From assembly GCF_029917005.1 (NCBI RefSeq), contig NZ_CP123967.1, positions 1,674,001 through 1,738,000 on the forward strand: 64,000 nt of DNA. The letters are read 5' to 3'. Origin of the DNA: Tessaracoccus lacteus (GTDB lineage Bacteria > Actinomycetota > Actinomycetes > Propionibacteriales > Propionibacteriaceae). The translations under genes and the position numbers were made by a program. The notes below the pieces were generated by a model, which made no database searches, was not told the DNA's origin, and saw nothing but the letters and a program-made list of their open reading frames with translations. This document shows positions 19,134 through 29,117 of the stretch, piece after piece; positions within the stretch are counted from its first letter, which is position 1, and every line of letters starts with the position of its first letter.

Positions 19134-20268
19134 GGGCTGGCTGGTCGATGACGTCGGCCTCGCGCCCGCCGATGGCCGCGGGCGCGGTGCGCACTGGCAT
19201 GATGGTCAGCCCTACGGCGACGACGACCGCAAGCGCCACCACCCAGGCGACGGTGGACTGATGGATGAGCGCGATCGCCACGAGGCCGACCGAGAAGACT
19301 GCGGCCCAGGCGTACATCAGCAGGACGGCCCCCCAGTGTGAGTGGCCCCGCGCCAGCAGCCGGTGGTGGAGGTGCAGCTTGTCTGCGGCGAACGGGCTCT
19401 GACCGTTCCAGGCGCGCCGTACCCAGGCGAGGACGAGGTCGATCAGCGGCAGTGCCAGCGCCGCCACGGGGAGCAGGATCGGCAGCAGGGCCGGGACGAC
19501 GTCGCCGACCGGGCTGAGCGCACTGGGGTCCAGCTGGCCCGAGTACGAGATGGCGCTCATGGCCATGAGCAGCCCGATCAGCATGGACCCGGAGTCGCCC
19601 ATGAACATCTTGGCCGGGTGCCAGTTGTGGAAGAGGAAGCCGAGGCAGATGCCGCACGTTGCGACGGTAATGAGGCTCGCGGTGGTCGCCCGCACGAGTT
19701 CCTGCTCGTAGGCCAGCACATATGTATAGCTGAAGAACGCGCCGGAACCGATGGCGACGATGCCGGCGGCGAGCCCGTCGAGCCCGTCCACGAAGTTCAC
19801 GGCGTTGACGCACACTGCGATGATGAGCAGGGTCAGCAGGATGGAGGTGGTGTCGTCGAGCGAGACGATGCGGTCCGGCAGCGGGATCCAGTAGATCCTG
19901 ACCCCCATCAGCACCGCGACACCCGCGGAGACGCCCTGTCCGCCCAGCTTGACCCACCACGGCATGTCGTACTTGTCGTCGAGCACGCCCACGAAGCAGA
20001 TGATGACGCCGGCCAGCAGCACCGCCGTGGCGTCGTGAGCGACCGCGGCGTAGCGGCCCAGGAACGGCAACTGCAACGCAAGCAGGAATGCCATCGCCAG
20101 GCCGCCGAGCATCGCCACTCCCCCGTAGTACGGGATCGGCTGCGTGTGGACGTCGCGGCTACGGACCTTCGCCATCGCCCCCGTGCGCAACGCGATGCTG
20201 CGGCACAGTCCGGCCAGCAGATAGGTCGTGCCGGCCGCCACGAGGAGGACCAGGAGGTATTCGCGCAC
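19114..20268 (-). CDS. MraY/WecA-family glycosyl-phosphate transferase
   Basis: Polyprenyl-phosphate N-acetylhexosamine-1-phosphate transferase that attaches GlcNAc-1-P to decaprenyl/undecaprenyl phosphate, the first step of cell-wall linkage-unit or teichoic-type polymer synthesis. The 384-aa protein has about eleven membrane helices. The catalytic elements FVGVLDDKYD, NFVDGLDGLAAG and the HNWHPAKMFMGDSGS loop are all present, as is the HLHHRLLARGHSH motif typical of WecA rather than MraY. In M. tuberculosis this position holds rfe/wecA (Rv1302). GTG at 20268, 3 nt after tsaC. The C-terminal tail (EADVIDQPAHVGDDG) overlaps the AtpI-like gene. Confidence 0.92.
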   Translation of the reverse strand: MREYLLVLLVAAGTTYLLAGLCRSIALRTGAMAKVRSRDVHTQPIPYYGGVAMLGGLAMAFLLALQLPFLGRYAAVAHDATAVLLAGVIICFVGVLDDKYDMPWWVKLGGQGVSAGVAVLMGVRIYWIPLPDRIVSLDDTTSILLTLLIIAVCVNAVNFVDGLDGLAAGIVAIGSGAFFSYTYVLAYEQELVRATTASLITVATCGICLGFLFHNWHPAKMFMGDSGSMLIGLLMAMSAISYSGQLDPSALSPVGDVVPALLPILLPVAALALPLIDLVLAWVRRAWNGQSPFAADKLHLHHRLLARGHSHWGAVLLMYAWAAVFSVGLVAIALIHQSTVAWVVALAVVVAVGLTIMPVRTAPAAIGGREADVIDQPAHVGDDG

Positions 20269-20271
20269 CGG

Positions 20272-20952
20272 TCAGCCGGCCGGCTCGGCGTCGGCAGTGT
20301 CCTGGTCGCCCGCGACCTGGGGAGCGTGGCGGCGCAGCTCGTCCAGCCCGATGGCGCCGGCCCGCAGCACGACCCCGTCGGGGGTGGAGGCGAAGTCGAC
20401 GATCGTGGAGGCGACTCCCCCGGCTGCCGGGCCGCCGTCGAGGTAGACGGCGACGCGGTCGCCGAGCTGGTCGTGGGCCTCCTGCGCAGTGGTGGCCGCG
20501 GGCCGGCCCGAGACATTCGCGGAGCTGACGGCGAGCGGGCCGGTGGCCCGCAGCAGGGCACGCGCGCTCTCGTCGTCGGGGACGCGCACGGCGATGGTGC
20601 CGCGGGTCTCGCCGAGGTCCATGCCGGTGCGGGGCTGGGCGTTCAGGATCAGCGTCAGGGCCCCGGGCCACAGCGCGGTGGCGAGCGCGCGGGCCGCGTC
20701 GGGCACCTCGTCGACGATCGCGCGCAGCATGGAGGGTTCGGCGATCAGCACGGGCGGGGGCATGTCACGGCCGCGCTCCTTGGCGTCCAGGAGCCGCTGG
20801 ACCGCCTCGGCGTTGAAGGCGTCCGCACCGATGCCGTAGACGGTGTCGGTCGGCAGCACGATGCACTCGCCGGCCGTGACGGCGGCCGCCGCCTCCGAGA
20901 GGGCGGATGCGCGGTCGCTCGCGAGGTCGAGTACCCGGGCCTGATCTGTCAC
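20272..20952 (-). CDS. tsaC: Threonylcarbamoyl-AMP synthase
   Basis: Makes L-threonylcarbamoyladenylate from threonine, bicarbonate and ATP for t6A37 of ANN-decoding tRNAs. The 226-aa YrdC domain has PTDTVYGIGADAF, the KERGRDMPPPVLI basic loop and PLAVSSANVSG, all typical. It lacks the full Sua5 C-terminal domain, so it is the short TsaC type. GTG 20952 was chosen because AGGA lies 8 nt upstream and it overlaps the prmC stop (GTGA); an ATG three codons earlier at 20961 is an alternative. Confidence 0.93.
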   Translation of the reverse strand: MTDQARVLDLASDRASALSEAAAAVTAGECIVLPTDTVYGIGADAFNAEAVQRLLDAKERGRDMPPPVLIAEPSMLRAIVDEVPDAARALATALWPGALTLILNAQPRTGMDLGETRGTIAVRVPDDESARALLRATGPLAVSSANVSGRPAATTAQEAHDQLGDRVAVYLDGGPAAGGVASTIVDFASTPDGVVLRAGAIGLDELRRHAPQVAGDQDTADAEPAG

Positions 20953-21787
20953 GCGTCCCATCCTATTACGGCGCTCGTGAACCGGTCGCGCCCGGCGAGG
21001 TCCGGATGCGTCGCGGCCTCGGAAAGGCCGGCCGACGCGAGGACGGCGCGTACCCCGGCGGCATGGGACTCGTCGTGCTCTGTGACGACCAGTCCGCCGG
21101 CGCACAGGAGCCGGCGGGCCACCGCCGCCACCGTGCGGATGGCGTCGAGCCCGTCGGCTCCCGAGAACAGCGCGAGCTCCGGGTCGTGCTCGACGACATC
21201 GGTCGGCAGGAAGGCCCGGTGGCCGGTAGGAATGTAGGGAGGGTTCGCGATCACCAGGTCGACGGTGCCGTCCAGGTCGCGGAAGGCGTCGGCCATGTCA
21301 CCCAGCCGCAGGTCGACACTGCGGCCGGCGAGGTTACGTTCGAGATAGGGCCACGCGTCGGCGGAGAGCTCGACGGCGTGCAGGTCGCAGCCGCCCAGCT
21401 CGGAGGAGATGGCGGCGGTGATCGCCCCGGAGCCGGCGCAGAGCTCGACGACGCGGCGCGACCCGGCGGGCCGCGCGGCCAACTGTCCGAGAGCCCAGCC
21501 GACCATCTCCTCGGTCTCCGGTCGTGGAATGAACACGCCCGGCCCGACGGCCAGCTCCTCGTAGCGGAAGTACGCGACCCCGGTCAGGTGTTGCAGAGGC
21601 TCGCCGGCGGCCCGGCGCGCGACCAGCTCCTCGACGCGGGCGCGCTGCTCGTCCGTTACGTCGTCCACGGTCATGAGGACCGAAACGTCGATGCCGAGCA
21701 CGTGGGCAACGAGCTGGCGCGCCTCCGGACCGGGACTCGGTGACCCGGAGCCGGTCAGGGCGAGGGCGACCTCGTGGGCCAGCTGGC

Positions 21788-21791
<4 letters not shown>
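20949..21791 (-). CDS. prmC: Peptide chain release factor N5-glutamine methyltransferase
   Basis: Methylates the glutamine of the GGQ motif of release factors. The 280-aa protein has the N-terminal helical domain (1-80), the SAM-binding [15 protein letters not shown], and the catalytic NPPYIP. Its target prfA is the preceding gene, with a 4-nt GTGA overlap. Confidence 0.95.
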
Positions 21792-22855
<1,064 letters not shown>

Positions 22856-22885
22856 GGGGTTCCTCTATGCGGGGGCAGAAACAGA

Positions 22886-22925
22886 CGAACGCCGGGGTGG
22901 GTCAGTGACCCTGCCCCGGCGTTCG
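22886..22925 (-). terminator. rpmE terminator hairpin
   Basis: CGAACGCCGGGG pairs with CCCCGGCGTTCG (12 bp), and an inner GGGTC/GACCC stem closes most of the remaining loop. It lies 16 nt after the rpmE stop and ahead of prfA. Confidence 0.7.
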
Positions 22926-22940
22926 CCTCGACGTGAGTTG

Positions 22941-23150
22941 TCAGTCCTTCTTCGCGTAACGACGCTGGAAGCGGGCGACGCGGCCTCCGGTGTCGAGAAT
23001 CTTCTGCTTACCCGTGTAGAACGGGTGGCACGCGGCGCAGACGTCGGCGTTCATGACGCCCTTCGTCAGGGTGCTGCGGGTGGTGAACGTGTTGCCACAG
23101 GTGCAGGTCACCTGGGTCTCCACGTACTCAGGGTGAATGCCCTGCTTCAT
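22941..23150 (-). CDS. rpmE: 50S ribosomal protein bL31 (zinc-binding type)
   Basis: A 69-aa ribosomal protein. The Cys pairs of the zinc-binding C+ form are present: CTCGN and CAACHPF, so this is the zinc-containing paralogue, not the C- form used under zinc starvation. It lies between rho and prfA as in other actinobacteria. Confidence 0.97.
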   Translation of the reverse strand: MKQGIHPEYVETQVTCTCGNTFTTRSTLTKGVMNADVCAACHPFYTGKQKILDTGGRVARFQRRYAKKD

Positions 23151-23276
23151 GATGGGTTCTCCTTCAGTGAGGCGGCCGGGTCGCTACGTCCCCTCTGGGG
23201 CCGTACATGGGTGCGTGAACCGGCACACCTGACAACTATGCCGGGTGGGGGGATTATTCCCAAATCCGGCCGGCGG

Positions 23277-25094
23277 TCAGCCTTCCTGCGCCGGGGTGGT
23301 CTTGAGGACGCTGAGCAGGAAGTCGTGGTTGTTGTGCGTCTTGGTCATGCGCGACTTCAGCGTCTCGAGGGCCGCCTGATCGTCGAGACCGGACAGGGCG
23401 CGCCGAAGCTTCCAGATGATGTTCAGCTCGTCGCGTCCAAGCAGCAGGTCCTCGCGGCGGGTGCCGGAGGCGTCGACGTCGATCGCCGGGAAGATGCGCT
23501 TGTCGGCGAGCTCGCGGCGGAGCCTCAGCTCCATGTTGCCCGTGCCCTTGAACTCCTCGAAGATCACCTCGTCCATCTTCGACCCGGTCTCGATGAGCGC
23601 GGTGGCCAGGATGGTCAGCGAGCCACCGTTCTCGATGTTGCGCGCGGCGCCGAAGAACTTCTTCGGCGGGTACAGGGCCGCGGAGTCGACGCCACCCGAG
23701 AGGATGCGACCGGAGGCGGGCGCCGCGAGGTTGTAGGCGCGGCCCAGCCGCGTGATGCCGTCGAGGAGGACGACGACGTCGTGACCGAGCTCGACCAGCC
23801 GCTTCGCCCGCTCGATGGCCAGCTCGGAGACCGTCGTGTGGTCCTCGGCCGGGCGGTCGAACGTGGACGCGATGACCTCGCCCGAGACGGTGCGCTGGAA
23901 GTCGGTGACCTCCTCGGGTCGCTCGTCGACCAGGACGACCATCAGGTGGACCTCGGGGTTGTTGGCCGCGATCGCGTTGGCGATCGCCTGCATGATCATG
24001 GTCTTTCCGGCCTTGGGCGGGGAGACGATCAGGCCGCGCTGGCCCTTGCCGATGGGCGAGACCAGGTCGATGATCCGGCCGGTCAGGTTCGTCTGCACCG
24101 TCTCGAGGCGGAGCCGCTCCTGCGGGTACAGCGGCGTCAGCTTGGCGAACTCCGGACGACCCTTGGCCTTCTCGGGGGCGTCACCGTTGACGGTGTCGAG
24201 TCGCACCATCGGGCTGAACTTCTCCTTGCGCTCCCCCTCCTTGGGGGTGCGGATGGCGCCGGTGACCACGTCGCCGCGGCGCAGTCCGTAGCGGCGCACG
24301 GTCGACATGGAGAGGTAGGCGTCGGCCGGGCCGGGCAGGTACCCGGTGGTGCGCACGAAGGCGTAGTTGTCGAGGATGTCGACGATGCCGGAGATGGCTG
24401 CGAGCACGTCGTCCTCGGCGATGGTCGGCTCTGCCTCCATCCGGTCGAAGCCCTGGCCGGTGCGCGAGCGGCGGTTGTTGTTGTTGCCGCCGCGGTCGTT
24501 GCGGTCCCGGTTGCGGCGACGACGGCTGCGTCGCGAACCACCCTGGTCGTCGTCGTAGGCGATGGGCTCGGGCGCCGACTGGCGCTGCTCGGGGGCCGGC
24601 TGGGCCGCCGCCTTCGGCTGGGACCCGCCGAGCGCCGCGTCGAGCAGCTCGCCGACCTCCTCGTTCGTCTCGGCCTGAGCCTGGCGATCACGGTTGCGGC
24701 GACGACGGTTGTTGTTGCGGCTGCCGCCGCCGTCGGTCTGCTGCTGGTCGCCCTGGGGGCGCTTCTCCTGCGGTCGGTCGCCCTGCTGCTGGCGCCTGTC
24801 CTGCTGCTCGCCCTGCTCGCGGGGCTCGCGCTCCTGGCGCTTCTCCTGCTGCTCGGCCTGCTGACGCTTGTGGGGCGCCTCCGCCTGCGGAGCGCGTTCG
24901 CTCACCAGCTCGGCCTGCTGGGGCTCCGGCCGGGACGCGCGGCGCTGATGCTCCGCCCCGCCCTTGCCCGCGGCCTGGATCGCGCCGACGAGGTCGCCCT
25001 TGCGCATACCCGAGACGCCCTTGATGCCCATCGAGGAGGCGACGGACTTCAGCTCGACCAGCTTCATGCTGGTGAGCTCGACAGATTCGCTCAA
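23277..25094 (-). CDS. rho: Transcription termination factor Rho
   Basis: RNA-dependent ATPase that terminates transcription. The 605-aa protein is long because of an inserted low-complexity Gln/Arg/Glu/Gly/Asn-rich segment (about residues 50-210), typical of actinobacterial Rho. The N-terminal Rho domain (MKLVELKSVASSMGIKGVSG), the cold-shock-like RNA-binding domain, the Walker A PPKAGKT, Walker B LDGITRL and Q/R loops are all visible. The TTG at 25094 was chosen because AAGGAGA lies 6 nt upstream; the internal ATG of MKLVEL lacks a Shine-Dalgarno. Confidence 0.95.
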   Translation of the reverse strand: MSESVELTSMKLVELKSVASSMGIKGVSGMRKGDLVGAIQAAGKGGAEHQRRASRPEPQQAELVSERAPQAEAPHKRQQAEQQEKRQEREPREQGEQQDRRQQQGDRPQEKRPQGDQQQTDGGGSRNNNRRRRNRDRQAQAETNEEVGELLDAALGGSQPKAAAQPAPEQRQSAPEPIAYDDDQGGSRRSRRRRNRDRNDRGGNNNNRRSRTGQGFDRMEAEPTIAEDDVLAAISGIVDILDNYAFVRTTGYLPGPADAYLSMSTVRRYGLRRGDVVTGAIRTPKEGERKEKFSPMVRLDTVNGDAPEKAKGRPEFAKLTPLYPQERLRLETVQTNLTGRIIDLVSPIGKGQRGLIVSPPKAGKTMIMQAIANAIAANNPEVHLMVVLVDERPEEVTDFQRTVSGEVIASTFDRPAEDHTTVSELAIERAKRLVELGHDVVVLLDGITRLGRAYNLAAPASGRILSGGVDSAALYPPKKFFGAARNIENGGSLTILATALIETGSKMDEVIFEEFKGTGNMELRLRRELADKRIFPAIDVDASGTRREDLLLGRDELNIIWKLRRALSGLDDQAALETLKSRMTKTHNNHDFLLSVLKTTPAQEG

Positions 25095-25130
25095 GACGAA
25101 TCTCCTTCCATGGAGCCGGCTCGCCGTGGA

Positions 25131-25148
25131 CTGTCCATGCATGGACAG
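25131..25148 (-). promoter_or_regulatory. 18-bp palindrome in the rho leader
   Basis: CTGTCCATGCATGGACAG is its own reverse complement, 36 nt upstream of the rho TTG. It may be a protein site or an RNA hairpin. Its role is unknown. Confidence 0.4.
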
Positions 25149-25243
25149 GGCGCGCCACCGGCATCAGAAAAACGGATGATCTCCGACCTGCGGCCAACTT
25201 TTCGGGCGTCTCGCCACCAGCGGCGCATCGGGGGAACACGGAA

Positions 25244-25271
25244 AGACTACCGTGCCGGGCGCCGCGCGCAA
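25244..25271 (-). promoter_or_regulatory. Possible rho promoter
   Basis: Minus-strand TTGCGC (25271-25266), a 16-nt spacer and TAGTCT (25249-25244), implying a leader of about 145 nt that contains the palindrome at 25131. Confidence 0.35.
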
Positions 25272-25294
25272 AGCGCCACGCCCGAAGTCCGGCC

Positions 25295-26176
25295 TCAGGC
25301 CAACAGCTGGACCCCGCCGCCGGGGGCCAGCCTGTGCACCGCGAACCCGTCCGCGGCAACGCCCTCGGCGGCCGCGAGCTGGTCGGGCAGGCCGACGGCG
25401 ATCACCGTCGGCCCGGCCCCCGAGATGGCGGCGGGCACGCCGACGGCACGCAGGCCGGTCATGAGGTCGAAGGACTGAGGCATCAGCGGCGCGCGGTACT
25501 GCTGGTGCAGCCGGTCGAACGTCGCGTCGAAGAGCAGGTCGGGCCGCACGGTCAGCGCAAGGGGCAGCGCGGCAGCGGTGATGGCCTGGGCGACGGCGTC
25601 GCCACGGGCCACCGTTTCGGGCAGGACGGCGCGCGCCTCGCTGGTGCCGCACTCGAAGTCCGGCACGTACACGATCGCACGGAAGCCCCCTGGGAGAGGA
25701 AGCTGCACGAGCGAGACCCTGTCGTCGCGTGCCCAGGCGAGGATCGCCCCTCCCCAGGCCGCGGCCCCGACGTTGTCGGGATGCCCCTCGACCTCGGTGC
25801 CCAGGCGGGTGATGGCGGCCCGGTCCAGGTCGACGCCGGGGCGGGCGATGCCCCAGGCCGCCGCCAGACCCGCGACGATCGCGGAGGCAGACGAGCCGAG
25901 TCCGCGGGAGTGCGGGATCGTGTTGTGGCAGGTCAGCCGGAGGCCAGGCCGCGCGGCGCCAAACGCCTCAAGGCCGAGGAGGATCGACGAGACCACCAGG
26001 TGCCGCTCGTCGAGCGGCACGTCCCCCGCACCCTCCCCCGTCACGACCACCTCGAGGCGGCCGTCGTCGAAGGTCTCGAGCGTGAGCTCGTCGCACCAGT
26101 CGAAGGCCATCCCGACGCAGTCGAAGCCGGAGCCGAGGTTTGCGGTCGTGGCGGGGACCCGGACGCGCAGCCGCAC
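25295..26176 (-). CDS. thrB: Homoserine kinase
   Basis: Phosphorylates homoserine on the threonine branch. The 293-aa GHMP kinase has the ATP loop SRGLGSSASAIVAGLAAA and the C-terminal AISGAGPTVIAVG motif. GTG at 26176 lies 1 nt after the hom stop. thrC, usually between the two in actinobacteria, is absent here. Confidence 0.95.
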   Translation of the reverse strand: MRLRVRVPATTANLGSGFDCVGMAFDWCDELTLETFDDGRLEVVVTGEGAGDVPLDERHLVVSSILLGLEAFGAARPGLRLTCHNTIPHSRGLGSSASAIVAGLAAAWGIARPGVDLDRAAITRLGTEVEGHPDNVGAAAWGGAILAWARDDRVSLVQLPLPGGFRAIVYVPDFECGTSEARAVLPETVARGDAVAQAITAAALPLALTVRPDLLFDATFDRLHQQYRAPLMPQSFDLMTGLRAVGVPAAISGAGPTVIAVGLPDQLAAAEGVAADGFAVHRLAPGGGVQLLA

Positions 26177-26177
26177 G

Positions 26178-27485
26178 TCAGAAGCCCTCGACCCGCATCA
26201 TGCGCACCTGCGACCCGACGAAGTCGGCCTCGCGCAGTTCGGACAGCACCTGGCTCAGACGGGCCTCCTGCGTGGCGTGCGTCATGATGCCGAGCCGGGC
26301 GGGATGCTCCTCGGCCGACGACTCGTCGTCCAGGTAGCTCTGCTGGACGACGCGTAGCGACACGCCGTGCGAGCCGAACACCGCTGCGCAGCGGGCGAGC
26401 ACGCCGGGCCGGTCGACGACCTCGAACGAGACGTAGAACTGCGCGGTCGACTCGCCGATCGGCGCGACGGGGCGGTGCGTGTACGCGGCACCGACGTGCC
26501 CGGCGGTCCCGCGTCGGCGGTTGCGGGCGACGGTGACCACGTCACCCATCACCGCGCTGGCCGTGGGGGCACCGCCGGCGCCGGCGCCGACGAACATCAG
26601 CTCTCCCGCCTCCCTGGAGTTGACGAAGATGGCGTTGCGGGCACCGGAGACGGCTGCGAGCGGGTGCTTGCGGGAGACCATCGCGGGGTGCACCTTGACG
26701 ATGACGCTGCCGGCGTCGGACGTCAGCTTCGCGGTCGCCAGCAGCTTGACAGTGCAGCCCAGCTGGTCAGCCGCGGCGATCTCCGCCTCGGTGATGCCGG
26801 TGATGCCCTCGCAGAACACCTCGTCGCGGGTGACCTCGGTGTGGAACGCCAGCCCGGCGAGGATCGCGGCCTTGGCCGCCGCGTCGTGTCCCTCGACGTC
26901 GGCGGTTGGGTCGGCCTCGGCGTACCCGAGCGCCTGGGCCTCGGCGAGGGCCTCGTCGAAGCTGAGGTGGTCGGTGACCATCTTGTCGAGGATGTAGTTC
27001 GTCGTGCCGTTGACGATGCCCATGACCTCGGTGATCTCGTCGCCGACCAGCGACTCGCGCAGCGGTCGGATGATGGGGATGGCTCCGGCCACGGCGGCCT
27101 CGTAGTAGAGGTCGACGCCCTTCTCCTGCGCGGCGCGCGACAGCGGGCCGAGCTCGTCGGCCAGCAGGGCCTTGTTGGCGGTGACAACGGATGCGCCGTG
27201 CTCGATGGCTGTCTGGACGAGCGCGTGCGCAGGCTCGATGCCGCCGATCAGTTCGACGACGACGTCGAGGTCGCCGCGGCTCACCAGGCCCTCCAGATCG
27301 GTGGTCAGCAGCGCGGGGTCGATGCCCTCGCGGGGCACATCCAGGTTGCGCACACCGATGCCGACCAGCTCCAGCCTGCGCCCGATGCGCTGCTCGAGCG
27401 TGTCCTGCTCGTTGAGGATGATGCGGGCCACCTGCGACCCGACCACGCCGGCTCCGAGGAGGGCGACCTTGAGGGGCTTGCTCAC
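26178..27485 (-). CDS. hom: Homoserine dehydrogenase
   Basis: Reduces aspartate semialdehyde to homoserine. The 435-aa protein has the NAD(P)-binding GAGVVGSQVA (11-20), the substrate-domain GTTNYILDKM and DVEGHDAAAKAAILA, and a C-terminal ACT domain (about 350-435, FYVSFEVVDRPGVLA) that should give threonine feedback inhibition. GTG 27485 overlaps the lysA stop by 4 nt. Confidence 0.96.
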   Translation of the reverse strand: MSKPLKVALLGAGVVGSQVARIILNEQDTLEQRIGRRLELVGIGVRNLDVPREGIDPALLTTDLEGLVSRGDLDVVVELIGGIEPAHALVQTAIEHGASVVTANKALLADELGPLSRAAQEKGVDLYYEAAVAGAIPIIRPLRESLVGDEITEVMGIVNGTTNYILDKMVTDHLSFDEALAEAQALGYAEADPTADVEGHDAAAKAAILAGLAFHTEVTRDEVFCEGITGITEAEIAAADQLGCTVKLLATAKLTSDAGSVIVKVHPAMVSRKHPLAAVSGARNAIFVNSREAGELMFVGAGAGGAPTASAVMGDVVTVARNRRRGTAGHVGAAYTHRPVAPIGESTAQFYVSFEVVDRPGVLARCAAVFGSHGVSLRVVQQSYLDDESSAEEHPARLGIMTHATQEARLSQVLSELREADFVGSQVRMMRVEGF

Positions 27486-28885
27486 TGACCCACGTCCAAT
27501 CTCATCAGGTCGTCCAGGGTCTCGCGGCGCAGCATCGTGGTCACGACACCGTCCCTCGCGCTGACGACCGGGGGCTTCGTGACCTGATTGTAGTTACTTG
27601 CCATGGAGCGTGAGTACGCTCCGGAGCCCGGGACGGCGATGAGGTCGCCGATGGCAACATCCCCGGGCAGGAAGACGTCGCGGATGAGGATGTCGCCGCC
27701 CTCGCAGTGCTTGCCGACGACACGGCTGAGCACCGGCTCGGCCGACGACCTGCGGTTGGCGATCGCCCCCGAGTACTCGGCGGCGTAGAGCGACGGACGG
27801 ATGTTGTCGCTCATGCCGCCGTCGACGCTCACGTAGACGCGCGACCTGCCGCCCTCCAGCTCGACGGTCTTCACCGTCCCGACGCGGTACAGCGCGACGC
27901 CCGCGGGGCCGCAGATGGCACGGCCGGGCTCGATGCTCAGCATGGGGCGCGACATGTCGAAGGCGCGGCACTCGTGCTCGACCATCTCCTCGAAGGCCGC
28001 GGCAAGCTCGGTCGTCGGGCGCGGCTGGTCGGCGCTCGTGTAGGCGATGCCGAAGCCGCCGCCGAGATCCAGCTCGGGGAGCTCGACGCCGGTGGCTGTC
28101 CTGAACTGGGATGCCAGCTTGCACGTGCGGCGGATGGCCACCTCGAAGCCGAGCGTCTCGAAGATCTGGGATCCGATGTGTGAGTGGATGCCGCGCAGGT
28201 CCAGGTACTGCGACGAGTGGCAGCGCACCAGCGCGGTCAGCGCCTGGCCGCCCATGATGCTCAGCCCGAACTTCTGGTCCTCGTGCGCCGTGGCGATGTA
28301 CTCGTGCGTGTGGGCCTCGACCCCGGTGGTGACACGAACCAGGACCGTGGCCTTCACCCCGAGGTCGGCGCAGGCCCGCTCGAGCCGCTCGATCTCGTCG
28401 AACGAGTCCACGACGATGCGGCCGACGCCCTCCGCCAGCGCGAAGCGGATCTCCTCGTCGGACTTGTTGTTGCCATGCAACGCGAGCCGGGCCGCGGGCA
28501 TGCCGCCGGCCAGCGCGATGCGCATCTCCCCCATGGTCGTAACGTCGAGCTTCAGCCCCTCCTCGGCTGCCCAGCGCGCGACGGTCCTCGTGAGGAGGGC
28601 CTTGCCCGCGTAGTAGATCTGCCACCCGGAGAAGGCCTCGCGGAAGTCGCGGGCACGGGAGCGGAAGTCGGCCTCGTCGATGAGGTACGTCGGGGTGCCC
28701 TGCTGCTCGGCGAGCTCGGTCAGCGGCACGCCCGCGACGACGACGCGCCCGGCCTCGTCCCGGAAGGTGCCGCGCGGCCACAGTCGCAGATCCAGCGCGT
28801 TGAGATCCTCGGGCAGCTGGAGCCACGTCGGCCCGCCCTGGACCGCGTCGGCGTGGATCGAGCCGGCGATGTGCATGTGCGTCAT
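27482..28885 (-). CDS. lysA: Diaminopimelate decarboxylase
   Basis: PLP enzyme converting meso-diaminopimelate to lysine. The 467-aa protein has the PLP lysine in IYYAGKALLTRTV, the glycine-rich ELDLGGGFGIAY, and CEGGDIL of the active site. Start uncertain: ATG 28885 (MTHMHIAG) has no Shine-Dalgarno, and ATG 28876 is an alternative. Longer reading frames upstream run antisense through the tRNA gene and are not real. Confidence 0.94.
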   Translation of the reverse strand: MTHMHIAGSIHADAVQGGPTWLQLPEDLNALDLRLWPRGTFRDEAGRVVVAGVPLTELAEQQGTPTYLIDEADFRSRARDFREAFSGWQIYYAGKALLTRTVARWAAEEGLKLDVTTMGEMRIALAGGMPAARLALHGNNKSDEEIRFALAEGVGRIVVDSFDEIERLERACADLGVKATVLVRVTTGVEAHTHEYIATAHEDQKFGLSIMGGQALTALVRCHSSQYLDLRGIHSHIGSQIFETLGFEVAIRRTCKLASQFRTATGVELPELDLGGGFGIAYTSADQPRPTTELAAAFEEMVEHECRAFDMSRPMLSIEPGRAICGPAGVALYRVGTVKTVELEGGRSRVYVSVDGGMSDNIRPSLYAAEYSGAIANRRSSAEPVLSRVVGKHCEGGDILIRDVFLPGDVAIGDLIAVPGSGAYSRSMASNYNQVTKPPVVSARDGVVTTMLRRETLDDLMRLDVGQ

Positions 28886-28975
28886 AAGGAGCAAGATTGC
28901 CAGAAGGCCCCGCGTAACGTCCCATCGGCGCCGGGTGCGTCCACCGCCCGTGCGACAGCCCCTGCGACTTGGTGC

Positions 28976-28981
28976 TAACCT
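28976..28981 (+). promoter_or_regulatory. -10 element before tRNA-Arg
   Basis: TAACCT, 30 nt upstream of the mature tRNA. The -35 candidate TGCGAC is 19 nt away and weak. Confidence 0.3.
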
Positions 28982-29011
28982 TTCCTGCGTCGCCCGCAGC
29001 GGTGACGGCAG

Positions 29012-29086
29012 GCCCCCGTAGCTCAGGGGATAGAGCACCGCCCTCCGGAGGCGGGAGCCGAGGTTCGAATCCTCGCGGGGGCGCCA
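29012..29086 (+). tRNA. tRNA-Arg(CCG)
   Basis: Full cloverleaf: acceptor GCCCCCG/CGGGGGC, anticodon stem CCGCC/GGCGG with loop CTCCGGA (anticodon CCG, reading CGG), four-base variable region GAGC, T arm CGAGG-TTCGAAT-CCTCG, discriminator G and encoded CCA (29084-29086). Confidence 0.97.
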
Positions 29087-29117
29087 GCCGACGGCCGGCC
29101 ATGAGGAGGAAGAACTC

